Below, in pieces: positions 1 through 8,329 of a stretch of DNA of 64,000 nt. The notes under the pieces are model-generated. The model was not told the origin of the DNA and did no database searches. It saw only the letters and a list, made by a program, of their open reading frames with translations. Where the stretch lies: NCBI RefSeq assembly GCF_028471905.1, contig NZ_CP116902.1, positions 1,896,501 through 1,960,500 on the forward strand, read 5' to 3'. The stretch is from Aneurinibacillus uraniidurans (GTDB lineage: Bacteria > Bacillota > Bacilli > Aneurinibacillales > Aneurinibacillaceae). Every line of letters starts with the position of its first letter. Positions within the stretch are counted from its first letter, which is position 1. Made by a program: the position numbers and the translations under genes.

Positions 1-30
1 CATGTAAAAAAACAGGGGATAAATCTAACG

Positions 31-71
31 AAATAAAAAACCGAGAGAGCTAACCTGCCCATCTCGGTTTT
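31..71 (-). terminator. Terminator of the ArsR/SRPBCC operon
   Basis: Arms AAACCGAGA (38-46) and TCTCGGTTT (62-70) form a stem. On the minus strand it is followed by a T-rich run, just past the ArsR stop codon. Confidence 0.75.
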
Positions 72-78
72 ATAACAA

Positions 79-417
79 CTAATCGTTATCAGTCTCTACA
101 AAATCTTTAAGAGCAGACAGCTTTTCATCCCAATAGTGTTCAAAAAAAGAAAGCCATTGTTTTAGTTCGACAAGAGGTTCTGGCTGAAGCCTATACCGGG
201 TTTCCCGTCCGACCTTCTGACTGCTGACAAGACCCGCATCAGAAAGAACATGCAGATGCTTGTTGACAGCAGTACGAGTTATGGGGAAGTATTCTGTAAT
301 TGCAGTAATCGGCATTTCCTTGTCAGCGAGCAATTTTAACAGCTTTCTACGAGTGGGGTCAGCGATTGCTTGAAATACATCGTGCTTGGACGGAGATACA
401 AGCAATTTAAGCCCCAA
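79..417 (-). CDS. ArsR-family winged-helix repressor
   Basis: A 112-residue transcriptional repressor. An ArsR-type winged helix occupies about residues 12-80, with the typical opening FQAIADPTRRKLLKLL, a recognition helix around TRTAVNKHLHVL, and the wing ending in GRETRYRL. No metal-binding Cys cluster is visible, so it is more like the ArsR regulators paired with SRPBCC proteins than a metal sensor. It is the second gene of a minus-strand pair and overlaps the SRPBCC gene by 11 nt if it starts at the TTG at 417. A TTG at 405 sits 6 nt after a GGGG and is an equally good start. Two repeated TAACACC elements upstream of the pair are candidate operators. Confidence 0.85.
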   Translation of the reverse strand: MGLKLLVSPSKHDVFQAIADPTRRKLLKLLADKEMPITAITEYFPITRTAVNKHLHVLSDAGLVSSQKVGRETRYRLQPEPLVELKQWLSFFEHYWDEKLSALKDFVETDND

Positions 418-832
418 TATATGCGGGAAGTTTCTCTGTTACGATTTTTCCCCATCCGCCGTCCATAATGCCACGAACGATCGAGTGAGGTTGTCCAAAC
501 TCTGTGATTTTTTCCGCATCCCAGCCAGAATGGATCAGTGTAAACTCTGTTTTTCCATCTTCTAACTTTTTTAATTCAAAAACAAGATGCCAATCCTTAC
601 CCCAATCAAAACCGACACGGTTCGGAGGGTCAAGCTCAGTTACTTTACATGGTGAATCACCGAATTGACCTGTTTGGAGTATGAAGTCATGTCCTAAAAT
701 AGGTTCAAAAGTATTTGGCATCCACCATGCCGAAATCCCTTCTGATGTTGCAACTGCTTTCCAAACTTTTTCAATCGGAGCATTAAGTACAATCGTTTTG
801 TGGATTTCTGGTAATGTTTCCTGTGTTTGCAT
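407..832 (-). CDS. SRPBCC (AHSA1-like) domain protein
   Basis: A 141-residue START/Bet v1-like (SRPBCC, activator-of-Hsp90-ATPase-1-like) protein. It has the usual beginning IHKTIVLNAPIEKVWKAV, the GISAWWMP segment, and a long C-terminal helix. Such proteins bind hydrophobic ligands, and this one's ligand cannot be read from sequence. The ATG at 832 was chosen because GGAGG lies 7 nt upstream on the minus strand. A longer reading frame to 889 would run through the putative operators and has no ribosome site. It is translationally coupled to the downstream ArsR gene, an arrangement common in Bacillales. Confidence 0.85.
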   Translation of the reverse strand: MQTQETLPEIHKTIVLNAPIEKVWKAVATSEGISAWWMPNTFEPILGHDFILQTGQFGDSPCKVTELDPPNRVGFDWGKDWHLVFELKKLEDGKTEFTLIHSGWDAEKITEFGQPHSIVRGIMDGGWGKIVTEKLPAYIGA

Positions 833-855
833 AACTGTGCCTCCAAAATTAAATA

Positions 856-901
856 TAACACCAAAATGTGTCGCAAATAATTGTAACACCTTTTGGTGTT
901 A
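856..901. promoter_or_regulatory. Two putative operator repeats upstream of the SRPBCC-ArsR operon
   Basis: A perfect inverted repeat, TAACACC-TTTT-GGTGTTA, lies at 884-901. A second, degenerate copy, TAACACC-AAAA-TGTGT, lies at 856-871. Both are in the promoter region of the minus-strand operon, so they are probably sites for the ArsR protein encoded in it. Confidence 0.5.
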
Positions 902-1033
902 TATCAAATGTTTTTTCCTATTTGATTATTTCCTTAAGTCTTGTTTACAATTCACGGTAGTTTGTTTAGGCGTTATAACTTGATGGCGATGTATCAGGAT
1001 TCCAATTAGTAAAAAATATTTTTCAGTACCTTG

Positions 1034-1106
1034 CAATAAACAGTACTGAGTAGTATATTATATTTACTAGTACATGACACTGATTGGTACCATACAATAA
1101 ACAGTA
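1034..1106 (+). promoter_or_regulatory. Promoter/operator region of the PadR operon
   Basis: The 12-nt direct repeat CAATAAACAGTA occurs at 1034-1045 and 1095-1106. Between them lies TAGTA-TATTATATT-TACTA (1051-1069), an inverted repeat that overlaps a plausible -10 element. This would suit autoregulation by the PadR protein. The operator assignment is inferred. Confidence 0.4.
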
Positions 1107-1133
1107 GTCATAATGAAGAAAGGTGAGTCAATC

Positions 1134-1457
1134 TTGAATGTACAATTTAAAAAAGGAGTCTTAGAACTATGTGTGCTTGTGTTATTGGATAAGCAAGACC
1201 GATATGGATACGAGTTGGTGCAGAGAATTTCGGATCAAATCGAAATATCCGAAGGTTCGGTATATCCACTGTTACGGCGCTTAACAAAAGAAGAATACTT
1301 CACAACATACTTACAAGAGTCGTCTGAGGGCCCATCTCGTAAATATTATCAATTAACCGACAAAGGAAGAAAATATCTTCACGAGCTTATTGAAGAGTGG
1401 AACGAATTCTCTAGCGGTGTAAATCAATTAATAAAAGAAGGGATGAACAATGAATAA
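1134..1457 (+). CDS. PadR-family transcriptional regulator
   Basis: A PadR winged-helix regulator of about 107 residues. It has the family start VQFKKGVLELCVLVLL, a DRYGYELVQRI helix, the recognition segment SEGSVYPLLRRL, the wing SRKYYQLTDKGRKYL and a C-terminal dimerisation helix. The TTG at 1134 is preferred because AAAGGTGAG precedes it at good spacing; the ATG at 1113 has no ribosome site. Its stop overlaps the start of the next gene by 8 nt. PadR proteins next to HAAS-domain proteins usually control envelope or antibiotic-stress genes, which fits the two genes downstream. Confidence 0.9.
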   Translation: MNVQFKKGVLELCVLVLLDKQDRYGYELVQRISDQIEISEGSVYPLLRRLTKEEYFTTYLQESSEGPSRKYYQLTDKGRKYLHELIEEWNEFSSGVNQLIKEGMNNE

Positions 1458-2010
1458 AGTACAGTTTTTAAACCAATTAGACTCATCATTAAAAAGACTT
1501 TCGCCAAATGAACGTAAGGACATTCTACAAGATTATGAAGAGCATTTCGCAGTGGGTTTAGAAGCAGGAAAAACAGAAGAAGAAATTGCTGCATCACTTG
1601 GTTTACCAAATCAAATTGCAAAAGAACTGCTTGCTTTGTATCATCTTGAAAAAGTGGAGACAGCGGCGACTACAGGGAACATTATGCGTGCAGCCTGGGC
1701 CACCATCGGATTAAGCTTTTTCAACTTGGTGATTGTCTTCGGGCCATTTATTGCACTAGTTGGAGTGATCTTTGCTGGCTGGACAGCAGGTATGGCGTTT
1801 GTTGCCTCCCCACTTCTCGTTCTCGTTAACACAGTAATAAATCCGGGAACATTCGAACTTGCTGACTTATTCTTATCAATGGCGCTTTGTGGAATTGGAT
1901 TATTTATTGCCATTGGTATGTTCTTTACGACAAAAACAGTTATACATTTATTTGTACGTTATCTAAAATTCAATGCATCACTTGTGAAAGGCGGATTAAA
2001 ACATGAGTAG
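1450..2010 (+). CDS. HAAS (DUF1700) domain membrane protein
   Basis: A 186-residue membrane protein. Residues 1-65 are the soluble HAAS/DUF1700 region (FLNQLDSSLKRLSPNERKDI, DYEEHF, EEEIAASLGLP). Three or four hydrophobic segments follow at about residues 80-165. HAAS proteins are typically encoded directly after a PadR regulator. This gene overlaps the PadR gene at its start and the DUF4097 gene at its end (8 nt each), so the three are one translationally coupled operon. The biochemical role of the family is not established. Confidence 0.88.
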   Translation: MNKVQFLNQLDSSLKRLSPNERKDILQDYEEHFAVGLEAGKTEEEIAASLGLPNQIAKELLALYHLEKVETAATTGNIMRAAWATIGLSFFNLVIVFGPFIALVGVIFAGWTAGMAFVASPLLVLVNTVINPGTFELADLFLSMALCGIGLFIAIGMFFTTKTVIHLFVRYLKFNASLVKGGLKHE

Positions 2011-2806
2011 TATAAAAAAAATATCTATGATTGCACTGGTACTTTTACTAGTTGGTGCAGCAGGAAGCCTTTTAACATTTCGCTCAGCAAATAAAGAAGT
2101 GTCTGTTTCAGAAGAAAAAGTTATCGACAATAAAAATATTACAGCAATCCAATTAGAAACCGGCAATGTACATGTAGAAGTCGCCCCTACAAAAGATACC
2201 GTAACAAAGATACAATTATCAGGAAAAGGAACAACTGAAACAAAACAAATCTTCACAGCAAATGTTGAAGGAACAACACTCTTCATCAAACTTAAAGAAC
2301 AACAGTTGAAAATTTTTAATTTCTTTCCTCGCTCCGAATCCTTAACATTAAAAGTATCTTTACCTGAAAAGCAATACGCATCTATGCAAATTGATAATAA
2401 TAACGGGGTTGTACAAATACAACAGCTCAACATAAAAGATGTAAAAGCTACAACAGACAACGGAAGTATTGAATTGAAAAATATTCCTTCCACTACAGTT
2501 AATGTAGAATCAGATAACGGAAAACTCTCACTTGATCATGTAGATGGAACCATTAACGGAAAAACAAACAATGGAAAGATTTCCGTGGTAACCAAACAAT
2601 TGGATCGCCCCATGCAATTAACTTCTGATAACGGGAATATCATAATCCGCACAGAAGAAGAGCCTACAAATGTAACATTTAATGTACGTGTAGACAATGG
2701 CCACATCAATATCCTCGACAAGTACACGGGTAATGCTGTGATCGGTAAAGGAGATAACTTGATCAAATTAGCAACAGATAATGGGGAAATTACTGTAACA
2801 AAATAA
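2003..2806 (+). CDS. DUF4097 beta-repeat envelope protein
   Basis: A 267-residue protein with one N-terminal hydrophobic anchor (about residues 8-27) followed by an extracytoplasmic beta-helix-like domain of the DUF4097 family. At least six short repeats with an S/T-D/N-N-G core are visible between residues 150 and 265, including TDNGSIELKN, SDNGKLSLDH, TNNGKISV, SDNGNIIIR, VDNGHINIL and TDNGEITV. AAAGGCGG precedes the ATG at suitable spacing. It is the last gene of the PadR-HAAS operon and is followed by a terminator. A function in sensing or buffering envelope stress is inferred from context only. Confidence 0.88.
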   Translation: MSSIKKISMIALVLLLVGAAGSLLTFRSANKEVSVSEEKVIDNKNITAIQLETGNVHVEVAPTKDTVTKIQLSGKGTTETKQIFTANVEGTTLFIKLKEQQLKIFNFFPRSESLTLKVSLPEKQYASMQIDNNNGVVQIQQLNIKDVKATTDNGSIELKNIPSTTVNVESDNGKLSLDHVDGTINGKTNNGKISVVTKQLDRPMQLTSDNGNIIIRTEEEPTNVTFNVRVDNGHINILDKYTGNAVIGKGDNLIKLATDNGEITVTK

Positions 2807-2830
2807 TCATGAATCGAAGGGAAACAGGCA

Positions 2831-2863
2831 CAGCAACCTACTCATTTGTGGGTTGCTGTTTTC
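2831..2863 (+). terminator. Terminator after the PadR-HAAS-DUF4097 operon
   Basis: Stem CAGCAACC (2831-2838) / GGTTGCTG (2851-2858), followed by a short T run. Confidence 0.8.
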
Positions 2864-2870
2864 CTGTACG

Positions 2871-3473
2871 TTACAGTAATCCAATAAAAAGATAAATGGC
2901 AGTTCCCCAGATAAACAGGGCAGAGCATTTATTGAATATGTTCATCAACCCCCCTGTACCATCTAGCTTCTTCATGACTGTACCCGCAAGCGTTAATCCA
3001 AAGAACCAAATCCAGGATACTGCAATACATGCGATTGTAAAAAACACTTGTTTCGTTCCGACATACTTTAATGCACTTGTCCCAATAACACCAACTGTAT
3101 CTAAGATGGCATGAGGATTTAATAAAGAAACGGATAAAGCGAAGAGGATTTGTTGACGGATTGGTAATGCTTGATTCGGTTCATTCGTTGTTGGTTCAGA
3201 CCTCCAAATAACGTACCCCATGTAAAGTAAAAACAAAATTCCAGCAATCATAAGGCCAAGTCGTAACCAGTGGAATTGTAAAACAACAACAGATAACCCA
3301 AAGACAGCTAATAGGATTAAAAAGGTATCACACAGTGCAGCAGTAATCGTCGCCGGAAGCGCCCGAAGTAGCTTTGGCTGTGTGGCTCCTTGTGAAAATA
3401 CAAATACATTCTGTACCCCTAAAGGTAAAATGAGTCCGAATGCTAAGATGATTCCATGAAAAATGGCTTCCAT
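2871..3473 (-). CDS. LysE/ArgO-family amino-acid exporter
   Basis: A 200-residue inner-membrane exporter of the LysE/ArgO family. It begins MEAIFHGIILAFGLILPLGV, with the conserved QNVFVFSQG motif after the first helix, and has about six hydrophobic segments. LNPHAILDTVGVIG matches the family's central N-P-x-A/H motif. The ATG at 3473 follows AAAGGGAG at good spacing; the frame extends to 3554 without a better site. The likely substrates are basic amino acids such as arginine or lysine. It is divergent from a MocR-type regulator 100 bp away, which is probably its controller. Confidence 0.9.
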   Translation of the reverse strand: MEAIFHGIILAFGLILPLGVQNVFVFSQGATQPKLLRALPATITAALCDTFLILLAVFGLSVVVLQFHWLRLGLMIAGILFLLYMGYVIWRSEPTTNEPNQALPIRQQILFALSVSLLNPHAILDTVGVIGTSALKYVGTKQVFFTIACIAVSWIWFFGLTLAGTVMKKLDGTGGLMNIFNKCSALFIWGTAIYLFIGLL

Positions 3474-3532
3474 ATAAGTCAACTCCCTTTCAATTGCTAT
3501 CGTACTTGTGATACAACTAAAAGAAAACAACC

Positions 3533-3560
3533 AATTGGATGGTTTTTTATCCACCCAATT
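3533..3560. promoter_or_regulatory. Inverted repeat in the LysE/MocR intergenic region
   Basis: Arms AATTGGATGG (3533-3542) and CCACCCAATT (3551-3560) are complementary at 9 of 10 positions with an 8-nt spacer. They lie between the divergent exporter and regulator genes, so this is a candidate operator for the MocR protein. Confidence 0.45.
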
Positions 3561-3573
3561 TAGGAGAGATTAG

Positions 3574-4995
3574 ATGAAGTGGAAACCAAATCGTCAGTCT
3601 CATTTGACCGTTCAAGAGCAAATTGTAGATTGGATAAAATCTCAGATTGAACGAGGGGAGTGGACTGTTGGCACAAAGATTCCAACACAGCGCCAACTCG
3701 CAGCGCAATTTAATGTGAACCGGAGTACCGTGCAGCTTGCACTTGATGAAGTAAAAGCGGATGGTTTGCTCGAATCAAAAATGGGATCAGGAGTATTTGT
3801 GGCTAATAATTCGTGGAATGTACTTTTGAACAGAGCTCAACCGAATTGGCAGCAGCATATTGAATCAAGTATTCATAAACCAAACTACCATACGATTCAG
3901 CTCATCAACGAATATGAGCAAATGGATCATATCATCCGGCTTGGAACAGGTGAATTATCACCTGAATTACTCCCAACGAAACAAATTGAACAGTCGTTAC
4001 AAAAGATTTCGCTTGAAGCAAAGGCAATAGGTTATTCATCACCACAAGGAAGTGAAAAGCTGAGAAGAATTTTATGTACCTATTTAAAAAAACGTGGGAT
4101 TCAAACAGCGCCTGAGAACATTTTAATTGTTTCAGGTGCACTTCAAGCGCTTCAATTAATTGCAATGGGACTATTAGAAGAAGGATCAATCGTCTTCCAG
4201 GAACAACCTTCGTATTTAAATTCTGTGCATCCCTTTCAATCCGCTGGAATGCGGATGATTCCAGTTTTGCGGGATGAACATGTAACAGACAATTTACGGG
4301 CACTCAAAAGAAAAAGACAATCTTTATTTTACTGTGTACCAACCTTACACAATCCGACAGGGCATAATTGGTCGATGGAAGAAAAGAAAAGCCTGTACAA
4401 TACGTGCAAGGAGCTGCAAATCCCAATTATTGAAGATGATGTGTATCACGAACTATTATTTGACTCATCTTCGCCTGCTATAAAGTCGTTTGATACATCA
4501 GGGCAGGTGCTTTATATCGGCAGTGTATCCAAAACGCTAAGTCCCGGATTACGAATTGGTTGGGTGGTTGCCCCTTCACCTGTAATTAGGCGATTAGCTG
4601 ATATTAAAATGCAAACGGACTATGGTTCAAGTGCCTTTTCTCAAGAAATCGTTGCACACTGGATATCATCCGGTTTATACGAAAAGCACCTGATTAAGCT
4701 TCGTGAACAATTGAAAAGAAGGGCGACATTTGTAGAAGAAATAGTAGAACAGCAATTTCAAAAAATCGCTACCTGGAAAAAGTCTGAGGGTGGTTTTTAT
4801 ATATGGCTCAGATTTCATGAACCGATTGTAAACAAGGCATTATTTCTAAATTTACTTAATCAAAATGTTTTGATCAACCCAGGTTATATTTATGAATCGG
4901 GAGATTTACATCATATTCGTCTTTCCTATGCCTATGCGTCATTAGAAGAATTAAAAAAAGGACTAAACATTTTACTAGAACTAATCCGGAACTAA
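3574..4995 (+). CDS. MocR-family regulator (GntR HTH fused to aminotransferase fold)
   Basis: A 473-residue fusion. Residues 10-78 form a GntR winged helix (GTKIPTQRQLAAQFNVNRST, then GLLESKMGSGVFV). Residues 110-470 form a fold-type I aminotransferase domain with HNPTGHNWS, EDDVYHELLF and the PLP-lysine segment SVSKTLSPGLRIGW. MocR proteins bind PLP and often an amine or amino acid, and usually act on an adjacent gene rather than as enzymes. Here that target is most likely the divergent LysE-type exporter. The ATG follows AGGAGAG. Confidence 0.9.
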   Translation: MKWKPNRQSHLTVQEQIVDWIKSQIERGEWTVGTKIPTQRQLAAQFNVNRSTVQLALDEVKADGLLESKMGSGVFVANNSWNVLLNRAQPNWQQHIESSIHKPNYHTIQLINEYEQMDHIIRLGTGELSPELLPTKQIEQSLQKISLEAKAIGYSSPQGSEKLRRILCTYLKKRGIQTAPENILIVSGALQALQLIAMGLLEEGSIVFQEQPSYLNSVHPFQSAGMRMIPVLRDEHVTDNLRALKRKRQSLFYCVPTLHNPTGHNWSMEEKKSLYNTCKELQIPIIEDDVYHELLFDSSSPAIKSFDTSGQVLYIGSVSKTLSPGLRIGWVVAPSPVIRRLADIKMQTDYGSSAFSQEIVAHWISSGLYEKHLIKLREQLKRRATFVEEIVEQQFQKIATWKKSEGGFYIWLRFHEPIVNKALFLNLLNQNVLINPGYIYESGDLHHIRLSYAYASLEELKKGLNILLELIRN

Positions 4996-5032
4996 TTCTA
5001 TAATATCCGTGTTTTGTTGGCAGGCTTCCTTC

Positions 5033-5902
5033 TTATAGTGATTCCATAAAGGGAAGTATAGCGCTTATAACTGACTCTTTGTTTTGCATATGTAAAGCAT
5101 GACCTACATTGTTAATTTTAATGTGGGTTGCTTTAGGTAAGAGATGCAATGCTTGTTTAGCATCTTCATCTCTTATTAAACCTCCAAATGTAGGATCGCC
5201 TTGAAGAAGTAAAACAGGGCATTGAATTTTAGGGAGCAATTCGTCTATTTTATATTCGGCATAAGTTTCGTCAAAGCGTCCAAGAACGGCTGTAAGTACC
5301 TCCGGATCATTTTGGCTTAGACTTGTTGCGATAAAATGAAATAAAGGATGATCTTCTCCCAATACTTTGAAAGCAGGGACCATGTCTTTTTGACCTGGAA
5401 TTGAGAGAAAAAACTTTTGTTTTAGTTCCGAAAGGATATATTCGGTTGATTTAGTTTTTGCCAGGTCTCTCTGTAACATCAGCATTTCTCGATTGCCGTC
5501 TTTAGTACCTTCTTTCAGAACTTCTAATGAAATGGGGGAATCTCCAATGATCAATGCTTTCACAAGAGCTGGATGATGTGCTGCAGCTAAAATGCTAATC
5601 ATTCCTCCAAGAGAATGACCAAATACAATTGTAGGTTCTTTAATACAGCCTTCGATGAAAGCAGATATATCTGGAACATAGTCGTCTATTTTATAATTTG
5701 AATGAACGTTATCTGATTTACCATGACCTCGTAAGTCTACTGCGTATAAATGCCAATTTTCCTCAAGCTCAGGAATTATGGATTGAAATGACTGCCACCT
5801 TGAAGTGGCTGCATGAAGCAATAGTAGGGGTGGGCTGGCTGGATTACCACCTTCTGCATAATTTAGCTTAACAAATCCCGTATTAAAAACTTTTTCAATC
5901 AT
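5033..5902 (-). CDS. Alpha/beta-hydrolase
   Basis: A 289-residue alpha/beta-hydrolase of general type. It has an oxyanion region LLLLHAATS (about 27-34), DLRGHGKSD (56-64), the nucleophile elbow GHSLGG with Ser97, an acid region near QGDPTFGG, and the catalytic-His region NNVGHALHM near the C-terminus. AAGGAGG lies 6 nt before the ATG at 5902. The substrate is unknown. It is a single gene on the minus strand between the first MocR gene and the CPBP protease operon. Confidence 0.85.
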   Translation of the reverse strand: MIEKVFNTGFVKLNYAEGGNPASPPLLLLHAATSRWQSFQSIIPELEENWHLYAVDLRGHGKSDNVHSNYKIDDYVPDISAFIEGCIKEPTIVFGHSLGGMISILAAAHHPALVKALIIGDSPISLEVLKEGTKDGNREMLMLQRDLAKTKSTEYILSELKQKFFLSIPGQKDMVPAFKVLGEDHPLFHFIATSLSQNDPEVLTAVLGRFDETYAEYKIDELLPKIQCPVLLLQGDPTFGGLIRDEDAKQALHLLPKATHIKINNVGHALHMQNKESVISAILPFMESL

Positions 5903-6067
5903 TAGCGGCCTCCTTTTTTATTTCTTATCTTTTATTTTGTAAAATTGTACAATTGACTATGATTTTTGAAAAGAATATTTTATTCAATCGTTCATTCTAA
6001 AAAAATAATTCTCTAGTTTACGATGTAGTTATTTACATATAATGATAATTTTGTTACTTTATTTATA

Positions 6068-6087
6068 GACCGAACGTTCAGTTTATA
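6068..6087. promoter_or_regulatory. TetR-type operator upstream of the CPBP-TetR operon
   Basis: The 20-mer GACCGAACGTTCAGTTTATA contains the palindromic core GAACGTTC. An almost identical copy (19 of 20 positions) lies at 7500-7519 upstream of the next gene. Both are probably bound by the TetR regulator encoded between them. Confidence 0.65.
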
Positions 6088-6124
6088 GAATTACAATGAG
6101 GCCTCTGTATCTGTAAAGGGGAAA

Positions 6125-6865
6125 ATGTATATGCTTTTTATCATGCTGCTTGCTTTTTTGCTTGTATATGACCCTATATTCGGAAAAATGATGTTTGAAC
6201 GTTTTGTACGAAAGCTGATACGCAATCAAACAACACGAGTGAGCTACTATTATGAAACAATAGCTGTTTTGTGGGGGGCTGTCTTGCTTTTATTTTTGGC
6301 AGTGTGGCAATACAAGGTGCCTTTGACTGAGCTTGGCCTACAAAAGGTACCTACTTTCAATCTTTTAGATGGAAATCCGCTGAATGCATGGATTTCTGCT
6401 ATTGTGCTTGGCTTGATACTTTTGTATGGGATTGTTTTTGTTGTAAATACCTTATTATTTGTATGGAAACCTCACTATTTCGAAAAAATTCAAAAGGAAA
6501 TCGAAGAAGAAGGGTATACCACTTACTTACTTCCTACCAGTACAAAAGAAAAGTGCGTATGGGTTTTCGTTTCGATCACAGCAGGCGTATGTGAGGAATT
6601 GCTCTACCGTTCATTCTTGATGTATTATCTACCGTCACTACTAGACACCCAATCCGTATGGATATCTCTTATTCTCTCTTCTCTTATTTTCGGATTAGCC
6701 CATACGTATCAAGGCGTAAAAGGAGCAATGAAGGCTACGACATTAGGCATGTATTTTTGCTTGCTTTACCTCGTTACAGACTCTATCATTCCAGGTATGA
6801 TTCTACATACACTGATTGACCTGGCCGGGGTTTTCATGATGAAATCAAGGAAAGAAAAATCGTAA
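6125..6865 (+). CDS. CPBP-family intramembrane metalloprotease
   Basis: A 246-residue polytopic membrane protein of the CPBP (CAAX protease and bacteriocin-processing, Abi) family. The active-site motifs are visible: EELLYR with Glu157, Glu158 and Arg162; FGLAHTYQG with His193; and HTLID with His228. Six or so hydrophobic segments are present. Bacterial members process peptides or confer bacteriocin self-immunity; this one's substrate is unknown. The start is at 6125 or the in-frame ATG at 6131 after AAAGGGG. It forms an operon with the TetR gene 15 bp downstream and carries a TetR-type operator upstream. Confidence 0.85.
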   Translation: MYMLFIMLLAFLLVYDPIFGKMMFERFVRKLIRNQTTRVSYYYETIAVLWGAVLLLFLAVWQYKVPLTELGLQKVPTFNLLDGNPLNAWISAIVLGLILLYGIVFVVNTLLFVWKPHYFEKIQKEIEEEGYTTYLLPTSTKEKCVWVFVSITAGVCEELLYRSFLMYYLPSLLDTQSVWISLILSSLIFGLAHTYQGVKGAMKATTLGMYFCLLYLVTDSIIPGMILHTLIDLAGVFMMKSRKEKS

Positions 6866-6879
6866 GGAAGGTATTACAG

Positions 6880-7473
6880 ATGGAAAAGCGAAAACGGGAT
6901 AAAAACGAAACGAAAAAAAGAATTGCAGAAAAAGCAAAGGAACTCTTCTCGCAGAAAGGATATGCGGCGACTTCCATTGAGGATATTATTGCTGCTGCCG
7001 AGAGTAGCAAAGGGAACGTATATTATCATTTTAAAAGCAAAGAAAATTTATTTTTATACTTGCTCGAAGCTGGGATCGAAGAGTGGATTGATCAATGGAA
7101 GAAAAAAGAAAGCCAATATCACACAGCATCAGATAAGTTGTATGGGATCGCTTTGCATGTAGCGGAAGATTTTCAGAATCCGCTCATTAAAGCGGCGGAA
7201 GAGTTCAGCGGAAGTCAGACGGCTGATCCGGAAGTATTAAGTCGTGTGCTGGAGATTACACGTATCCCGCGTCGCCTGTACCATGAAGTGCTAGCAGAAG
7301 GAATAGCCTCCGGTGAATTTGCTTCTCGTGATGTAACGGAGTTAGCGTTTATTTTTTCTGGACTGCTGGGAGGGCTCGGTGCAGCATACTATGAAGTGGG
7401 AATAGACGAATTGAAACGTTTGTACAAAGAAGCGATAACTGTGTTTCTACATGGAATCAGCCTAGAAAAGTAA
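6880..7473 (+). CDS. TetR-family transcriptional regulator
   Basis: A 197-residue TetR/AcrR regulator. The N-terminal HTH spans about residues 10-55 (KKRIAEKAKELFSQKGYAAT, IAAAESSKGNVYYHFKSKENLF) and the rest is the helical ligand-binding domain. AAGGAAGG precedes the ATG. It lies 15 bp after the CPBP protease gene, so it is probably the autoregulated repressor of that operon and of the following membrane protein, both of which carry the GACCGA-CGTTCAGT element. Confidence 0.88.
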   Translation: MEKRKRDKNETKKRIAEKAKELFSQKGYAATSIEDIIAAAESSKGNVYYHFKSKENLFLYLLEAGIEEWIDQWKKKESQYHTASDKLYGIALHVAEDFQNPLIKAAEEFSGSQTADPEVLSRVLEITRIPRRLYHEVLAEGIASGEFASRDVTELAFIFSGLLGGLGAAYYEVGIDELKRLYKEAITVFLHGISLEK

Positions 7474-7499
7474 GACTAATTTTTTTTAGTTACTTAACA

Positions 7500-7519
7500 G
7501 ACCGACCGTTCAGTTTATA
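7500..7519. promoter_or_regulatory. Second TetR-type operator, upstream of the 207-residue gene
   Basis: GACCGACCGTTCAGTTTATA differs at one position from the element at 6068-6087 and lies 24 bp before the next start codon. Confidence 0.65.
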
Positions 7520-7542
7520 TATTTAGAAAGGATGGGGCGTAC

Positions 7543-8166
7543 ATGCTTAAGACTGAAGTACAGATGTGGTACTATGCTTTATTCGCATGGCGGGAGCGGA
7601 AAGAAACAAGAGGAGAAAACCAAACATTTTCATTTCATAAAAATAGTGTGTATTGGGGTCTATTCTTAATGTTTCTACACGAACAAATCTTAGAAGGGGC
7701 TGGACTTCACTTCGTTCTGCACCGTACTAGCCCGTTTTGGGCCTGGATCGTCACTGCCTTGCATGTGTATACCGTAATCTGGCTAATCGGAGATTATAAA
7801 GCGATTCGTCATTCACGGTTTTGTCTTATAGACGAAAAACTGGAACTGCGTGTGGGGTTCCGTAAATCGGTAACGGTGGAACTAAGTAATATCGCATATA
7901 TCGGTTCGGTCAAAACAAGTCTAGAGCAGATGAGTATAGAGACAGATGCTTTCCATGCAGAAGCATGCCCGCGTCTCGCCCCTGATATGGGGTTAGCGGA
8001 TGAGCCACAGTTTGAGATTGAGCTTCACGAACCTGTTCTGTCCGGTGGATTGTTCGGTAGAAAGCAATTAATTCGCAAGCTATATATACGGGTCGATGAA
8101 CCTTCTGTTTTCTTGCAATCAATTAAAAAGCACATGTGCTACACGTCATACCGTAAATATACGTAA
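7543..8166 (+). CDS. Membrane protein of unknown function with PH-like C-terminal half
   Basis: I do not recognise this 207-residue protein. It has two hydrophobic segments at about residues 35-55 and 65-85, then a soluble, beta-rich half (FCLIDEKLELRVGFRKSVTVEL and on) that resembles bacterial PH-like domains found after membrane segments. AAAGGATGG precedes the ATG at 7543. Its promoter carries the same operator as the CPBP-TetR operon, so it is probably part of the same small regulon. A terminator follows. Confidence 0.75.
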   Translation: MLKTEVQMWYYALFAWRERKETRGENQTFSFHKNSVYWGLFLMFLHEQILEGAGLHFVLHRTSPFWAWIVTALHVYTVIWLIGDYKAIRHSRFCLIDEKLELRVGFRKSVTVELSNIAYIGSVKTSLEQMSIETDAFHAEACPRLAPDMGLADEPQFEIELHEPVLSGGLFGRKQLIRKLYIRVDEPSVFLQSIKKHMCYTSYRKYT

Positions 8167-8181
8167 AAGTGTATGATCACG

Positions 8182-8216
8182 AACCTCGTTGACATCCAAC
8201 GAGGTTTTATTTTTTC
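8182..8216 (+). terminator. Terminator after the PH-like membrane protein
   Basis: Perfect 10-bp stem AACCTCGTTG (8182-8191) / CAACGAGGTT (8197-8206), followed by a T-rich run. Confidence 0.85.
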
Positions 8217-8329
8217 AAGTAATACATTTATTACTGTTTACTTTACAAGTTGCGTCAACTTTTCAAATAACACCTGCATTTATGTTTTATCAGGCGTTCT
8301 AGCTGCATTACAATTTTTGGTTTATAATT

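Noticed and set aside
2536-2766. Antisense frame within the DUF4097 repeats
   Set aside because: The opposite strand of the repeated D/N-N-G codons stays open by composition. No ribosome site.
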